A stretch of DNA of 64,000 nucleotides from Linnemannia schmuckeri (GCA_029449235.1 JANATG010000011.1:92001-156000), one strand, 5' to 3'. Positions 1 through 9,721 are shown, counted from the stretch's first letter. Notes: generated from the sequence alone by a model not told the origin. Numbers and translations are program-made.

Positions 1-398
1 TCGTCGAACTCGCTCGTCCTGCTACTGATAACGGAGGTAGGCTTTTACGTTTTAATTTTACTTGTTCATTGGCTTGCCTTTGTTGGCAGCTCTTTATTCA
101 TCGCGCAACCTTTTTCCTTCCTCAACAAATAGATTTCTGGAACCTGGAAAAGTTGAGCAGAGTCGACCGTGCGTTGCTGTACCGCGTTATCTGTCTGGAC
201 TACAATCGCGGCCGAGTCTTCCTCCAGATCTCGAGGCTGATGGAGCAGATCCTCGAGTCATCGCCCAAGGACATGGAATTGGATGCGTTTGCACTGTCAA
301 AGATGGTCCAGGTGGTCGAGCTGAGTGGTGTGTTGGATATAAAGGCCTTGCGAAGGTGGAATGGAGCTTGGTCTTCTATCATCCTTGGATATATGTAG
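1..398 (+). CDS. 3' terminal exons of an unidentified protein gene (partial)
   Basis: The reading frame ends at a TAG at 396-398. The first 35 bases stay open and are followed by a good intron donor (GTAGGC at 36). Acceptors fit at 88-89 or 131-132; the second gives a continuous frame reading VELARPATDNG, then DFWNLEKLSRVDRALLYRV. The last exon encodes about 88 residues, helical and leucine-rich, without a recognisable catalytic motif. I do not recognise the family. The gene continues off the left edge, so start, length and domain content are unknown. The GT-rich stretch at 515-545 just downstream is typical 3' flank. Confidence reflects that coding is likely but identity is not. Confidence 0.5.
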   Translation, partial: VELARPATDNGGRLLRFNFTCSLACLCWQLFIHRATFFLPQQIDFWNLEKLSRVDRALLYRVICLDYNRGRVFLQISRLMEQILESSPKDMELDAFALSKMVQVVELSGVLDIKALRRWNGAWSSIILGYM

Positions 399-812
399 TA
401 TTACCTCTTTTTCATTTTCAGTGTTTGTATAAATTGAATTGCTTTGAGATTACAAAATACAAGGCTTTTTGCACACACGCATCGTTTCCTTTTCGGTTCA
501 AATAGCTCAAGGTTCATATTTGTGTGTATGTGTGTATGTGTGTACGGGGGTCACAATGAGGCGTAGAGAGCAGAAAAGGAAATTTGAAAAAGGTAATCAA
601 AAAAGAACGTGTGAATGAAAAAATAGGACGCGTTTTTTTTGCTTACACTATTTTTTTCACTTTTGTAATCTGCACAAAATGACCGCGTGCTTTGTCTCGA
701 AAAAGTAATGAAGCAGTTGAGGCAGAGAGAGATCAGTCGCTAACGTCTATTTAAATTTGATATGCAGCCGAAAATGGGCCAAGTGAAATCTGATCAAGCG
801 CGTTTGACAAAA

Positions 813-814
<2 letters not shown>

Positions 815-850
<36 letters not shown>
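815..850. repeat. A36 homopolymer
   Basis: Uninterrupted A run, preceded by a short A-rich stretch with one T. It could be the tail of a decayed retrotransposon inserted in sense, but no LINE sequence is recognisable upstream. Confidence 0.9.
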
Positions 851-855
<5 letters not shown>

Positions 856-1169
856 CAAGAAGCGAAAGGCATGTGCGAAACGACATACAAAAAAAAAGGT
901 GGGAAAATGGAAAATAAAAGTGGACCCAATCACATAGCACCGACTTTCAGGCGACAACACCACCCTCTTTCTCGCTAATACTTACTCCGGCTAACTCCTG
1001 TCTTTCTTTTGTTTATTGTCGCTCAGACTCACACAGCACAACAACAGCATTCGAGGTGATAGCGACAAGGAATGGAGGATATGACAAAAGGAAGATAGAA
1101 AAAATCATCTAGATAGTTTGTAAAATAAGTCAGTCAGATCAGAACACTTCTGCCTTCTGAATGGAAATG

Positions 1170-1212
<43 letters not shown>
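1170..1212. repeat. A43 homopolymer
   Basis: Uninterrupted A run of 43 nt. The bases before it do not match the 3' end of the LINE family seen further right, so its origin is not resolved. Confidence 0.9.
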
Positions 1213-1216
<4 letters not shown>

Positions 1217-1491
1217 CAACCGCGTCCCTTCTCGGTGCAAGTTTATTTTTCAGCAAAAACGATAAAATGATCTTTGATCCGCTAACAAAAATGCGCCGAT
1301 CGATTGCATTTCACCACCTGAAGACTGATGTCACGAGTCAAACTGTCGAGAGAGGAAAGTACAAAAGAAAAGGTGCTGCCTCAACACCTTCTTTCTCTGC
1401 CTTTTCCATCTCTTTTTTCTTTTTCCCTCACATTTTGACCTTTCTCTGACACTCTTTCCTAATTCTGCTTCTATCCATTAAACAATTTACT

Positions 1492-1679
1492 ATGGCTGAA
1501 GAGACTATCCAGCGCATCGCCCGAGGGATTGGTTTTGGACTGGATTACTTCTACTCCCTGAAAGCGGTCTACCGGGACATCAAACCCGACAACATCCTTG
1601 TTACCGTATCCCGGGAGGCCAGGATCACGAATTTTGGCTTCGCCGCCATGATGGACAAAGAGGATAAGGTTGGAGAAAA
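1492..1679 (+). pseudogene. Protein kinase catalytic-core fragment (STE20/PAK-like), broken
   Basis: Translation from the ATG at 1492 gives a short stretch of a serine/threonine kinase. Subdomain VIb reads YRDIKPDNILV, so the usual HRD histidine is replaced by Tyr, while the Asp, Lys and Asn remain. Subdomain VII reads NFGFA in place of DFGFC, so the metal-binding aspartate is lost. The GF pair after the motif is most like PAK/STE20 kinases. The N-lobe (glycine loop, VAIK lysine) and the APE-containing C-lobe are absent around it. After about residue 62 the frame runs into a T-rich stretch and leaves the family. The lost DFG Asp and missing lobes point to a dead remnant, though a multi-exon gene with poorly recognised exons cannot be excluded. 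Confidence 0.55.
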
Positions 1680-3181
1680 CATCATGCCGCTGTTTTTTTT
1701 TTTTTTTCTTTTGGGGAGAGCCATGAGCGTGGATGCATTGCCTGTTTGCTTGATCAAGTGGATGTCTAAAAATGAAGAACTAACAGACGCTTGATTTTTA
1801 TTGGCGCTTGCTGCAGCTTACTATAGGCTACACGGAAACAGACAAGCCGAGGACGAGATTACTGAGACGAGCTCTTATGACAAAAAAGTCGACATTTGTC
1901 GTTCAGTGGGACAGTCCTTTACATATTGACGAAGAAGTTTTCGAAGAAGAGGGCAGCGAGACCTATACATTCACCATCAAGTAAGCAACTTATTCATTGT
2001 GCGCACGTCTTCGATATTTGAAACCTGCTTGCGTGTCATAGCATGGCATTGAGTTTTAATCGACGTTTTCTGTTTATTACACATGACAGACTCAATAAAA
2101 GATGGGACACGTCCGAGATGATCACCGATGCCCTCTGCCTTCCCTTTATTACTGAAGTGCATCAACAACAGCGCGCCATCTCGGGACACCGGATCACGTC
2201 GATGAAACCTTCTCAAAGAACTGCCTCCTGCAGCCAAGCTTGACAGGGATTGTCTCGCTGGAGAAGAGGAGAAAATGGCCAAGGAAAAGGGAAAGACAGC
2301 AAAGAAGAGCAACGCAGTTGAGAAGAACAAGGATGACGGTGATGTGGTCAAGCAGAACCCCCAGATAACCAAGAAGGATATAGGTGCGGATGTCAAGCCT
2401 ACTGTTGAAACGTCCGAGACTACTGCCAGAACAGTCGAGGATATTGTTGCAAGCCAGACAATGATCGTAGAGATAAAGATTGTGACTACGGGGAGACGAC
2501 GGTGAGGGCCGCCGAGGTCTAAACAAAGGTCGAGAAGCGAGGCGATGCCGGTGAAGGGGAGGAAAAAATGCTACGACCGCACAACAAGCTGTTCTTGTCA
2601 AAGATAACCTTATATTCTGTCCAATCAACAGCCGTTGCCGTCGTCGACAAGACCTCTTCCACTGACGCTGTGACTGATGCGAATGATGCCGCTGCTGGGG
2701 TTTCTGTCTTGCCTCTCAACAATCTTGCGACCCCTTCTTCAGAATCAGGAGCGCAAAGTCGTAATGGAGAACAAATAAAGGGAGCTGTCACTGAAGTTGA
2801 GGGTAACAAGAAACAGTACGAATGCAGTCTCTGCAGTCCCAATGATTCTATTGACAAACTCATTAAATCTCTTTCTTCTTTTTTCAACACAGGTTTTGGA
2901 GCGAGACCAACTCGTTGCGGTGTGCTTACTTGAGGAAGACTACAACGTCAAACCGACTGTTAAGGGGGCACAAAGAGCCTTCATCTAAATTCAGCCAGCC
3001 TTACAGTAAGCGAGAGTAATAGCGTACCTAAACTTGACAGGGTGAGCACTGGTGAATACGACGCGCTGCCAAAAAGAAAAAGATTGTGAAGACGGAGGGA
3101 AGACCTGTTTGTTCAGCGTTAAGGTCAGGCACAAGCTAAAAAAAAGTGGCCGTCTTGTAATATTCAAGTGCAAAATATTAA
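1680..3181. other. No confident gene; scattered short open frames
   Basis: One exon-like stretch at about 1817-1978 is open, acidic at its end (EEVFEEEGSETYTF) and bounded by an AG and a GTAAGC. It might belong to the same decayed locus as the kinase fragment. Open frames at 2275-2505 (Lys/Thr-rich) and 2568-2933 (Ser/Thr/Ala-rich) are low-complexity and not recognisable. At 3139 an A8 run lies just beyond the 3' end of the minus-strand tRNA and reads as T8, a plausible Pol III terminator. Confidence 0.45.
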
Positions 3182-3253
3182 TTCCCAGTCCGGGGATCGA
3201 ACCCGGGCCTTGTCGGTGAGAGCGACAAATCCTGACCACTGGACCAACTAGGA
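3182..3253 (-). tRNA. tRNA-Glu (anticodon CTC)
   Basis: The minus strand folds as a standard 72-nt tRNA. The acceptor is TCCTAGT pairing with ACTGGGA (one T-G pair) with discriminator A. Box A is TGGTCCAGTGG and box B is GGTTCGATCCC. The anticodon stem is TGTCG/CGACA around loop CTCTCAC, giving anticodon CTC, which reads GAG. There is no intron, and CCA is not encoded, as expected for a eukaryote. It is identical to the copy at 9530-9601, and a LINE lies about 60 bp from its 5' end. Confidence 0.95.
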
Positions 3254-3314
3254 AATTATGTTGTTGAATCATCATCGGACTGTGTCAGTTAGGTTCTAGA
3301 ATAACAAAAGCTTA

Positions 3315-3352
3315 TCACCTGATGAACGCCACCAATTCTGAGACCAAAAAAA
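3315..3352. repeat. Short conserved motif between tRNA-Glu and LINE, copy 1
   Basis: About 35 nt beginning TCACCTGATGAACGCCACC and ending in A7 recurs at 9662-9721 with few changes. In both places it starts 60-61 nt from the tRNA 5' end, although the spacer between is not conserved. It could be the tail of an older retroelement or a tRNA-flank element. Confidence 0.6.
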
Positions 3353-3360
3353 TGGGTGCC

Positions 3361-4659
3361 TGGATCTGGCGCAACAGACGGACATTAGGAACTTTGCATA
3401 TTGTTACGGTGGGCTTGTGGAGATTGATCTTCGGCAACTGCTCAAACAACAAACGACAATTCGGCACCATCAGGCCTGGACAGCACAGAGGCGAGTCAAG
3501 AGGGCGATCCCAGACATCGAGGACGTGGAGTGGCGATCGACCCTGGCCCATGTTCATGATAGGCGAGCCGTCTTTACATTCTACAGCAACAGCAAGGACT
3601 CTCACCAACGTACACATCACATCAAGAAGCTGCATGGCATGTTGCCCACTTTGAACTCTATGCAAGCGCGCAAACCGGACCTTTATTCGACCTGCCTGTG
3701 CCGACGATGCGAGCTTGAGGAGGAGGACAACAAACATGTCTGGAATTGTCCCCTTTCTGCAGAAACCACCACTACGATCTGGAAGGAGGCCATGGATAGG
3801 ATTGATGGATGGGGTGTACAGGCGACAAACAGCTACAACGCCGCCAGGAAGCGTGAATATGATTGTGCGATTGCCCATGGACGCCAGATGCCAAGGCCGG
3901 TCCCCATACACTGGCAGTCGCCCTCGGATGCGGAACATGTTCAAGGATTCTCTTCTATCGGTGGAGCTCGAGCCGTGCACAGCGGTAGTCCTGCTCCCGA
4001 TCGTGATGAGAACCCCAAGTGGAGTGTCTCGGACCTCCTTCGCGGTATCACCCCCAAGAGTATGTTAACTGAATGGTCCGCGGTTTTCCGAACCCCACAG
4101 TCCATCGCCAAGACAGTTTTGCATAGGTTTGTTGGCTACCTGGAGGCGCAGGCTTCGGAGTTGATATGGAAGCCTCGGTGCTCCGCGACGATCGCGTGGG
4201 AGCAGACACAAGGCATCTCAGTCAAGAACAAGACCTCCAAGTACACAAGTCCCCGAGGTGACTGGAGTCAGGGATACGGCTACATCACACAAGATGGTTT
4301 TTGCCCGTGTGGCGCTTCGCTAGCCACACATGAGAATGGGCGCTGCCCTGGAGCGTCCATGGATCCACGCGCGGCCGATGAGCGGTTGCTGGATAGTTTG
4401 TTGGGAAGGAGGAGATTGTCATTAATGGAGAGGATGGGAAGAATTCCTTTTCTTCGTGTTTAGTTTTATTTTCTTCTATTGAAGCTGTGAGGAGCAGCGG
4501 CAATTGTTGCGCAGAGCCAGGTTGTGGACCGGACTGCGACTGGTGGATGGCTCTTGGAAGAGTTTGGTATGTAGCTCCTTTCACTATCGAATGCCTTTCT
4601 TGGGCTTTTCACTGGAGAAATAAAATTGCGTACGAAAAAAAAAAAAAAAAAAAAAAAAA
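3361..4659 (+). mobile_element. 5'-truncated non-LTR retrotransposon (LINE), copy 1
   Basis: This is the 3' third of a LINE: the end of the reverse-transcriptase ORF, a 3' UTR ending in AATAAA-like sequence and GCGTACG, then an A25 tail (4635-4659). TGGGTGCC occurs at 3353-3360 after A7 and again at 4660-4667 directly after the tail, a convincing 8-bp target-site duplication. The insertion therefore split an older LINE remnant (copy 2) at its front edge. Its sense strand is opposite to the neighbouring tRNA, and it lies just upstream of that tRNA's 5' end. Confidence 0.85.
3363..4463 (+). pseudogene. LINE reverse-transcriptase ORF, C-terminal fragment
   Basis: The frame is open from the truncation point to the stop at 4463, about 366 residues. 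It carries a zinc-knuckle-like motif CRRCELEEEDNKHVWNC (C-x2-C-x8-H-x3-C), the kind found after the RT domain of many LINE ORF2 proteins. A conserved tail follows (LIWKPRCSATIAWEQ ... GFCPCGASL ... RLLDSLLGRRRLSLMERMG). The endonuclease and RT catalytic YxDD region are missing through 5' truncation, so the product cannot mobilise itself. The same tail is found at 4660-5099 and 9723-10403. No start codon is claimed. Confidence 0.8.
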
Positions 4660-4667
4660 TGGGTGCC

Positions 4668-5596
4668 GATTGCCCCTGGTGTTTTACCCCCAAGAGCATG
4701 TTGACTGAGTGGTCCTCGGCCTTCAAGACCCCACGGTCCATTGCCAAGACGGTCCTTCACAAGTTTATTGGCTACCTGGAGACGCAGGCCTCAGAACTGA
4801 TCTGGAAACCCCGATGCTCCACGACGATCGCGTGGGAGCAGACGCAAGGCATCACTGCCAAGGACAAAACATCCAAGTACACAGGTCCCCGAGGTGACTG
4901 GAGTCAGGGATACGGCTACATCACACAAGATGGTTTTTGCCCGTGTGGCGCTTCGCTAGCCACATATAAGAATCGAACCTGCCTTGGAGCGACCAAGGAA
5001 CCACGCACAGCTGATGAGCGGCTGCTGGATAGTCTGTTGGGAAGGAGGAAGTTGTCATTGATGGAGAGGATGGGAAGAATCCCCTTCATTCGTATCTAGT
5101 TTTATTTTTCTTCCGTTTTTGCTGTGAAGAGCAGTGTGATAGTATCATAGACAGCTCCCCTACCTTGCGGTCGCGCTTCCTACCTAACCACCCTTCATCT
5201 AACCGCCCTTCTCATCTAACCACCGCCCCATCTATCCACCGCCCCATCTATCCACATCACCACCTAACCACATCACCACCATCCTGGAGCCCATAACCTA
5301 GCATATATAAATATCCTAGCTTTCCTGTATAATAAACATCATTCATTCCTAGCCTTTCCTTCTCGTTTCTAGTATTCCCTTGTTCCCTCTGCCGTCCTTG
5401 TTTCTTCCTATCTCCGTATTCACACTCGCTTGCTCTGTTGCTATTACAAGCAGCGACAATTGTTGCGCAGAACCAGGGCCCGGGTCGGGCTGTGACTGGC
5501 GGATGGTGTACTGAAGAATTTGTTCTGTAGTCCCCTTTACTTCCAAATGCCTCTTTTGTACTGTTTGTCAAAGAAATAAAATTGTGTACGAAAAAA
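4668..5596 (+). mobile_element. 5'-truncated LINE, copy 2 (older, split by a solo LTR)
   Basis: This is a second, more diverged 3' end of the same LINE family, directly after the target-site duplication of copy 1. It encodes the last ~140 residues (TPKSMLTEW ... LMERMGRIPFIRI, stop near 5099), then a 3' UTR ending in AATAAAATTG and GTACGAAAAAA near 5590. A 314-bp solo LTR interrupts the 3' UTR. Pre-insertion logic places this copy about 60 bp upstream of tRNA-Glu before copy 1 landed in front of it. Confidence 0.8.
5135..5448 (+). mobile_element. Solo LTR with 5-bp target-site duplication
   Basis: The element begins TGTGATAG and ends CTATTACA, near-perfect short inverted ends with the TG...CA rule of LTRs. 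AGCAG flanks it on both sides (5130-5134 and 5449-5453), a 5-bp target-site duplication. Internally a TATATAAA box near 5305 is followed by AATAAA near 5330, as expected for an LTR promoter and poly(A) signal. No internal gag-pol region is present, so it is a solo LTR left by recombination. Orientation is taken from the TATA box order. The empty site is visible in LINE copies 1 and 3. Confidence 0.85.
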
Positions 5597-5781
5597 TAAG
5601 GCGTTTTGGTGTTGGTGTTGGTGTGAGGTTGTAGTTGTCTCCTTATCAGTGCTGGTCCCGTTATGGCTCTTACAGTTACGGCTTAAGTGTCTTGCGTCAA
5701 TCCTATATGTTTTTTCCTCTAGTTCATTATTAACTAGAGAAATGTATTTCTCGATTCCTTCCTTCACTACATGCTCTTTAA

Positions 5782-5819
<38 letters not shown>

Positions 5820-7511
5820 GTTGCGTTGCGTTTTGTCTTTACCACTGACATCTACTATATTTCGGCTCTCTCCTCACGGTTTATCACTTTACCCATTTTT
5901 TTCTTGAAGTTTGAGTAATGAAGGCGTCCAGTTATTTTTTCTGGTTGCCAGGTCATTTCAAGCTTTCCTGGCTAATCACTCACGTTTTACGTATTTTTTG
6001 GTGTACTCTGCAGAAAAGAAAAAACGAAGAAAACCAGCTATGCCAATTCAACTTTTAGTGAAGTGAGTGGGTTGACTTTGATAATTTGGTCGACGTTGGC
6101 CAATGAATGCTAGCGAGCACAAATGTGATGCGCTGCTTTGTCTAAAACACATGATAGGAGACCAAGGTGAGCTGCTTCTGCTTGGTGAGAGGAGGATTGA
6201 GGGATAGCTAATAACAAGATAATGAAAGGAGGTGGCAGTAAGAGTTTAGACCCCGATTGCATTCGGTTCACAACATTGGCCCACAGCAGCGCACTCATGC
6301 TTCGCAATTCACATACTGTGCTTGTGTCGCCGTTTGTAAAGAAATGTAAACTGAGTAAGTGTATATGTACTCAATTTCCACGAACAGGGTCTCGTATTTT
6401 CTTGTATAATATTTGAATTGAGCCCTTTTACTTCGTCTCGAATCACCATGCTTCTCTTCAGAGAATTTTTTTTCGCGTGCCTTGAAGTACAAAAAAATGA
6501 AAGATACAATGACTGTCGCCACCCCCTTTTTGTGTATACATTCAGCAACACCCGCTCTCTCTCTCACGCAAACATCATTCATGTTTATGCCAAGTTAGCA
6601 TATTCTCTTGTTCAATTACTCGATGCGTTCAGACTTTAGCTGTGCTCTTCTCTGCATGCATGTTGATGGTTGCGCCAGTCCATCTGCTCCTTATTGTATT
6701 CCACAATCTTTTCGCAATACAATATGACGCACGGTTACCGTAGGGGGGATTTTTTTTTATTGTCGTATGCGTGCTTGTCTCTAGCTTTTTAGCTACTCGA
6801 GTTCTTTTTTTTTCAAATCGTCTGTCAGTCTGTTTCTATCTTTCACTTTGTTCGACCCCTCGTCCATTTTCTATTTTGTGTTTCCTTCTCATCTGTCACC
6901 TCATAAAAAAAGAAAAAGAATCTTGATAATGAATGCTCATTCTTTGTGGCCTAGTCCTGAACATTTTTTTCCCTCTGTAAACTCCTCCTTGAACTGTAGC
7001 AGGAGAAAAAAAAATTGCTCATATATGCATTGTGCCTCAGAGATAGCTGGCACCATAGTAGTCTCTCATGGGACAGAATTCGACAAAGAGATACAAATGA
7101 AGGTATTCTCCTGATCACACTCTTTCTTTTATTTTTTTCTTTTTTCCATCCTTCCCTTATCCTTTGCTTTACAAATGAGCTCTTTTCTATCTCTCTTTTC
7201 CCCATTCTTCCCACACTCCCCTTCCTTTTCATCCATCAGCTTTCACTCCGAAAACCCCAGGATATCGAAATAGGTGGAACGTTTACGACAAAAGCTCGTC
7301 GACACAAACACGGTTCTCAAAAGAAGACTTCAACAGTGTGTGTAGTGCAGAGCCAAACAGTAGCCAGTACACTGGGTAATTTGGATAGCTTCCATACGTT
7401 CAGACCATCCGTGAAAAAGTAAAGCGGCATTAGCGTGAAGACTAAAGTTTCTCCACTGTCAACACAACTCTAAGGAAGAGAAAGATCGACACAACTGTCA
7501 CCAAAAATAGA
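5597..7511. other. Long intergenic stretch, no gene recognised
   Basis: AT-rich sequence with a T34 run at 5784-5817. Open frames of 60-135 codons are low-complexity, lack splice-supported extensions and resemble no family I know. No tRNA-like or repeat-bounded unit was found. Confidence 0.5.
5784..5817. repeat. T34 homopolymer
   Basis: Uninterrupted T run followed by GCGTTGCGTTGCGTT. It could be the tail of a minus-strand retroelement, but nothing recognisable lies to its right. Confidence 0.9.
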
Positions 7512-8336
7512 ATATATCTAAACGTTGCCCACGTATTTTTTATCGTCTTATACGTTGCCCCGTAGTATTTTCCTTTCGTTACCCCTAAATGTTGCCAGTG
7601 GATTTTCAACCTTTTTTAATCTGCCATTGTTTTCGCTAAACCTTGCCCATTATCGAAATTAAACGTTGCCGAAACCTGTCTGTAAAGAACATGCCTTCAT
7701 CTTCTGTCAAACTGGAGAAGAACGTGGACAACTGCCGACGATACGAGGCGGCTAAGGACATTTCCCGGTTCATGAGACAACAGACTTCAGTCTCCGAGGC
7801 CAAAAGCAATAACTTCTCTCAATGCATTCAAGAGGCAAAGAGGAGGCTCCAAGCAATTAGAGCTAGTGTTGAATATGTCGAGGATCCCAACGTGGTGACT
7901 CCAAGAGGTCGGCCTCGCAGTAAATGGCTGAAGCCCCAAGCAGGGATTGGCAGCGAGAGAGCCAACGAGAGGTTCAAAATTCACAACTCGGAATTCAACG
8001 TCGAGTACTAGCCATGAACTACCAGCACACGCGATCACATTCCTTTTTCTCACCTCCTCGGCTTCTCCATCACAATACACCATTTGTTTCCCATGCTTCT
8101 TAACCTCTGCTATGGTCCATATAAAACCATGCGTCCAATCGTGTGTCGAACAGAGTGCTATACAGGCCCCGTTGACAGAGTTGTTGCGGCCCGGGGCTGC
8201 TTGGGCAAGGGAGGGGCGGGTAACGCTTATATTAACCCTTGGCAACGTATGAACTTTAAATCGAGGGCAACGAAAGGAAAATACTATGTGGTAACGTATA
8301 AGGCGACAAAAGTAGGTGGGCAGCGTTTAGATATAT
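7512..8336. mobile_element. DNA-transposon remnant with long imperfect inverted ends (MULE-like)
   Basis: The left end starts ATATATCTAAACGTTGCCCA. The right end is its imperfect reverse complement, ending near 8336, and similarity continues about 70 bp inward through TTATACGTT and TAGTATTTTCCTTTCGTT. Both ends carry several spaced GTTGCC/GTTACC motifs, as in subterminal transposase-binding arrays. The unit is about 825 bp, too short for an autonomous element. It encloses a fragment resembling a MULE transposase C-terminus. I could not find a clear target-site duplication, so the outer edges may be off by a few bases. Confidence 0.7.
7643..8011 (+). pseudogene. Possible MULE transposase C-terminal fragment
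   Basis: The last ~90 codons before the TAG at 8009-8011 include a segment VVTPRGRPRSKWLKPQ. An RGRP AT-hook preceded by a Pro/Val spacer is common at the C-terminus of MULE/FAR1-type transposases after the SWIM zinc finger. The DDE core and SWIM motif are not present, and no natural start is supported. It sits inside a unit with long inverted ends, which fits a deletion derivative. The family assignment rests on one motif and is tentative. Confidence 0.4.
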
Positions 8337-8568
8337 CCTTTTTCCACCGCCAGTTGCAAATCAAGGCGAGCCTTATATGTTGGTATTCCGTCAGTCTCGC
8401 GTCGACTTTACCAGAGCGAAGAAGAATGCTGAAGAGTGAGTGAGTGATATGAGTGTATAAGCGTGATAGGGAGGGTGCCTAATAAGCACAAGTGAGTGTG
8501 CGGTGGTGGCGAAGAGGAGTGTGGTCTGTGGAGAAGAAAACGCGCTCAAAAAAAAAGTAAGGCAAGAT

Positions 8569-9527
8569 ATAAAATAGGGTTAATCTATTCGACAACCCGG
8601 GTTGCTCGCCTTAATTGACAACCCTTTCCTTATTAGGAAAGTTTCATTGCTTATTTGACAACCCCCCTACCCACTCTCATTTTTCAACCCGGGTTGCCAT
8701 ATAACAGGAGGCTATGTGGTATATGACGAATGAGTGTGTCTGCTGTGGATACTGTGATAGCAGCGAGGACTGTTATCTTACTTTGCCTCCAGTCTTCCCA
8801 ACAACCACGCCTTCTAGACACTAGTAACACCTCCTTCTCTTTTTGTAAATAAACAGTATCCGTTCTTAAGCTTTTCTCCCGTTCCTAATATATTCTTGTC
8901 TTTACCCTCATCCTTGTCTCCTTCTATTCTCCTGTTCATAACCCCGTGCTCTGCTCTAGTTACAGATAGCCTAAAGGAATCGCTCCCCTTTTTTCGTTAT
9001 TATTATTCAAGTCATGGAGAACACTAACTTGGTCACAGAGGCATAAAAGCTATCGAAGCTTCGCACTTCATTTAACACTCACAAAAGAAAATTGCCAAAA
9101 AAAAAACAAACAAAAGTTATACGGGAAGCCGCACCTATTGTAATTGCAGCAGAGCAAGGGGGTGTGGACAAGGGAATAGAAGGAGACAAGATTGTGGGGG
9201 TAAGGGCTTAAGAAACAAGATAGGGAACAAGGCACACGCGTGTGAAGAGAGAGAAAGGGACAAGAAAGGATACTGTTAATGGTACGGGCGAACTAGGGTA
9301 TTAATGTATGCTTAGTTACATGGTGATGGTGGTGTGGTTGGGGTCAGATGGTTGGGTGCAGAGGTATGGCAGGTGTATCGGGAGTCAGTGGTACAGGTGC
9401 ATGGTTCAGGCGCATCAAGGGTGTAATTTGGCAACTGGGTTGCCAAATTATTTTGCAAAATGTGACTGCCGGGTTGTCAATTAAGGCGAGCAACCCGGGT
9501 TGTCGAATAGATTAACCCTATAAAATA
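8569..9527. mobile_element. 945-bp MITE with ~49-bp inverted ends and 7-bp TSD
   Basis: Left end 8576-8624 (begins AGGGTTAATCTATTCGACAA) is the reverse complement of 9471-9520 apart from one extra A. ATAAAAT flanks the element at 8569-8575 and 9521-9527, a 7-bp target-site duplication. The palindrome CAACCCGGGTTG recurs inside each terminus and again near 8690, a likely transposase-binding array. No transposase is encoded, so it must be moved in trans. Its right duplication ends 2 bp from the tRNA-Glu 3' end, where the minus-strand reading ATTTTAT may serve as Pol III terminator. Family is not assigned. Confidence 0.85.
8753..8964 (+). mobile_element. LTR-like sequence nested in the MITE
   Basis: The stretch starts TGTGATAG and ends TAGTTACA, with AATAAA near 8850 and a CT-rich 3' half ending like the solo LTR at 5135-5448 (CTCTGCTCTAGTTACA versus CTCTGTTGCTATTACA). 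Flanks are GATAC and GATAG, a one-mismatch 5-bp duplication. A related end in the opposite orientation begins at 9139 (TGTAATTGC). It is likely a degenerate solo LTR of the same family. Confidence 0.5.
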
Positions 9528-9529
9528 AT

Positions 9530-9601
9530 TCCCAGTCCGGGGATCGAACCCGGGCCTTGTCGGTGAGAGCGACAAATCCTGACCACTGGACCAACTAGGA
9601 A
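9530..9601 (-). tRNA. tRNA-Glu (anticodon CTC), second copy
   Basis: Identical in all 72 positions to the gene at 3182-3253, including box A, box B and anticodon CTC. The flanks differ completely, so these are two separate loci rather than a recent tandem duplication. A MITE abuts the 3' side and a LINE lies about 60 bp upstream of the 5' side. The gene is intact and probably functional despite being sandwiched. Confidence 0.95.
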
Positions 9602-9661
9602 CTTCTGGTGATGTATAGCTTTAGAAATCTAAAATCTAAATTTCTAAGATATTAATCCCTG

Positions 9662-9721
9662 TCACCTGATAAGCGCCACCAATTTTTGATGCCTCAAAAA
9701 AAAAAAAAAAAAAAAAAAAAA
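9662..9721. repeat. Short conserved motif plus A26 run, copy 2
   Basis: Begins TCACCTGATAAGCGCCACC, 60 nt from the tRNA 5' end. It matches 3315-3349 over about 35 nt and is followed by an A26 run (9696-9721) that precedes LINE copy 3. Confidence 0.6.

Larger units (their letters stand above)
399..1491. other. Intergenic stretch with two long A runs
   Basis: I see no supportable gene here. There are pure A runs at 815-850 (36 nt) and 1170-1212 (43 nt). Open frames crossing them encode only phenylalanine or lysine runs and are artefacts. A short open frame at 1267-1449 resembles nothing known. Confidence 0.6.

Noticed and set aside
3315..3980. 221-codon minus-strand open frame, with a partial repeat at 9636-9902
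   Set aside because: It is the antisense of the LINE coding region; the plus-strand frame has the zinc knuckle and matches the other LINE copies.
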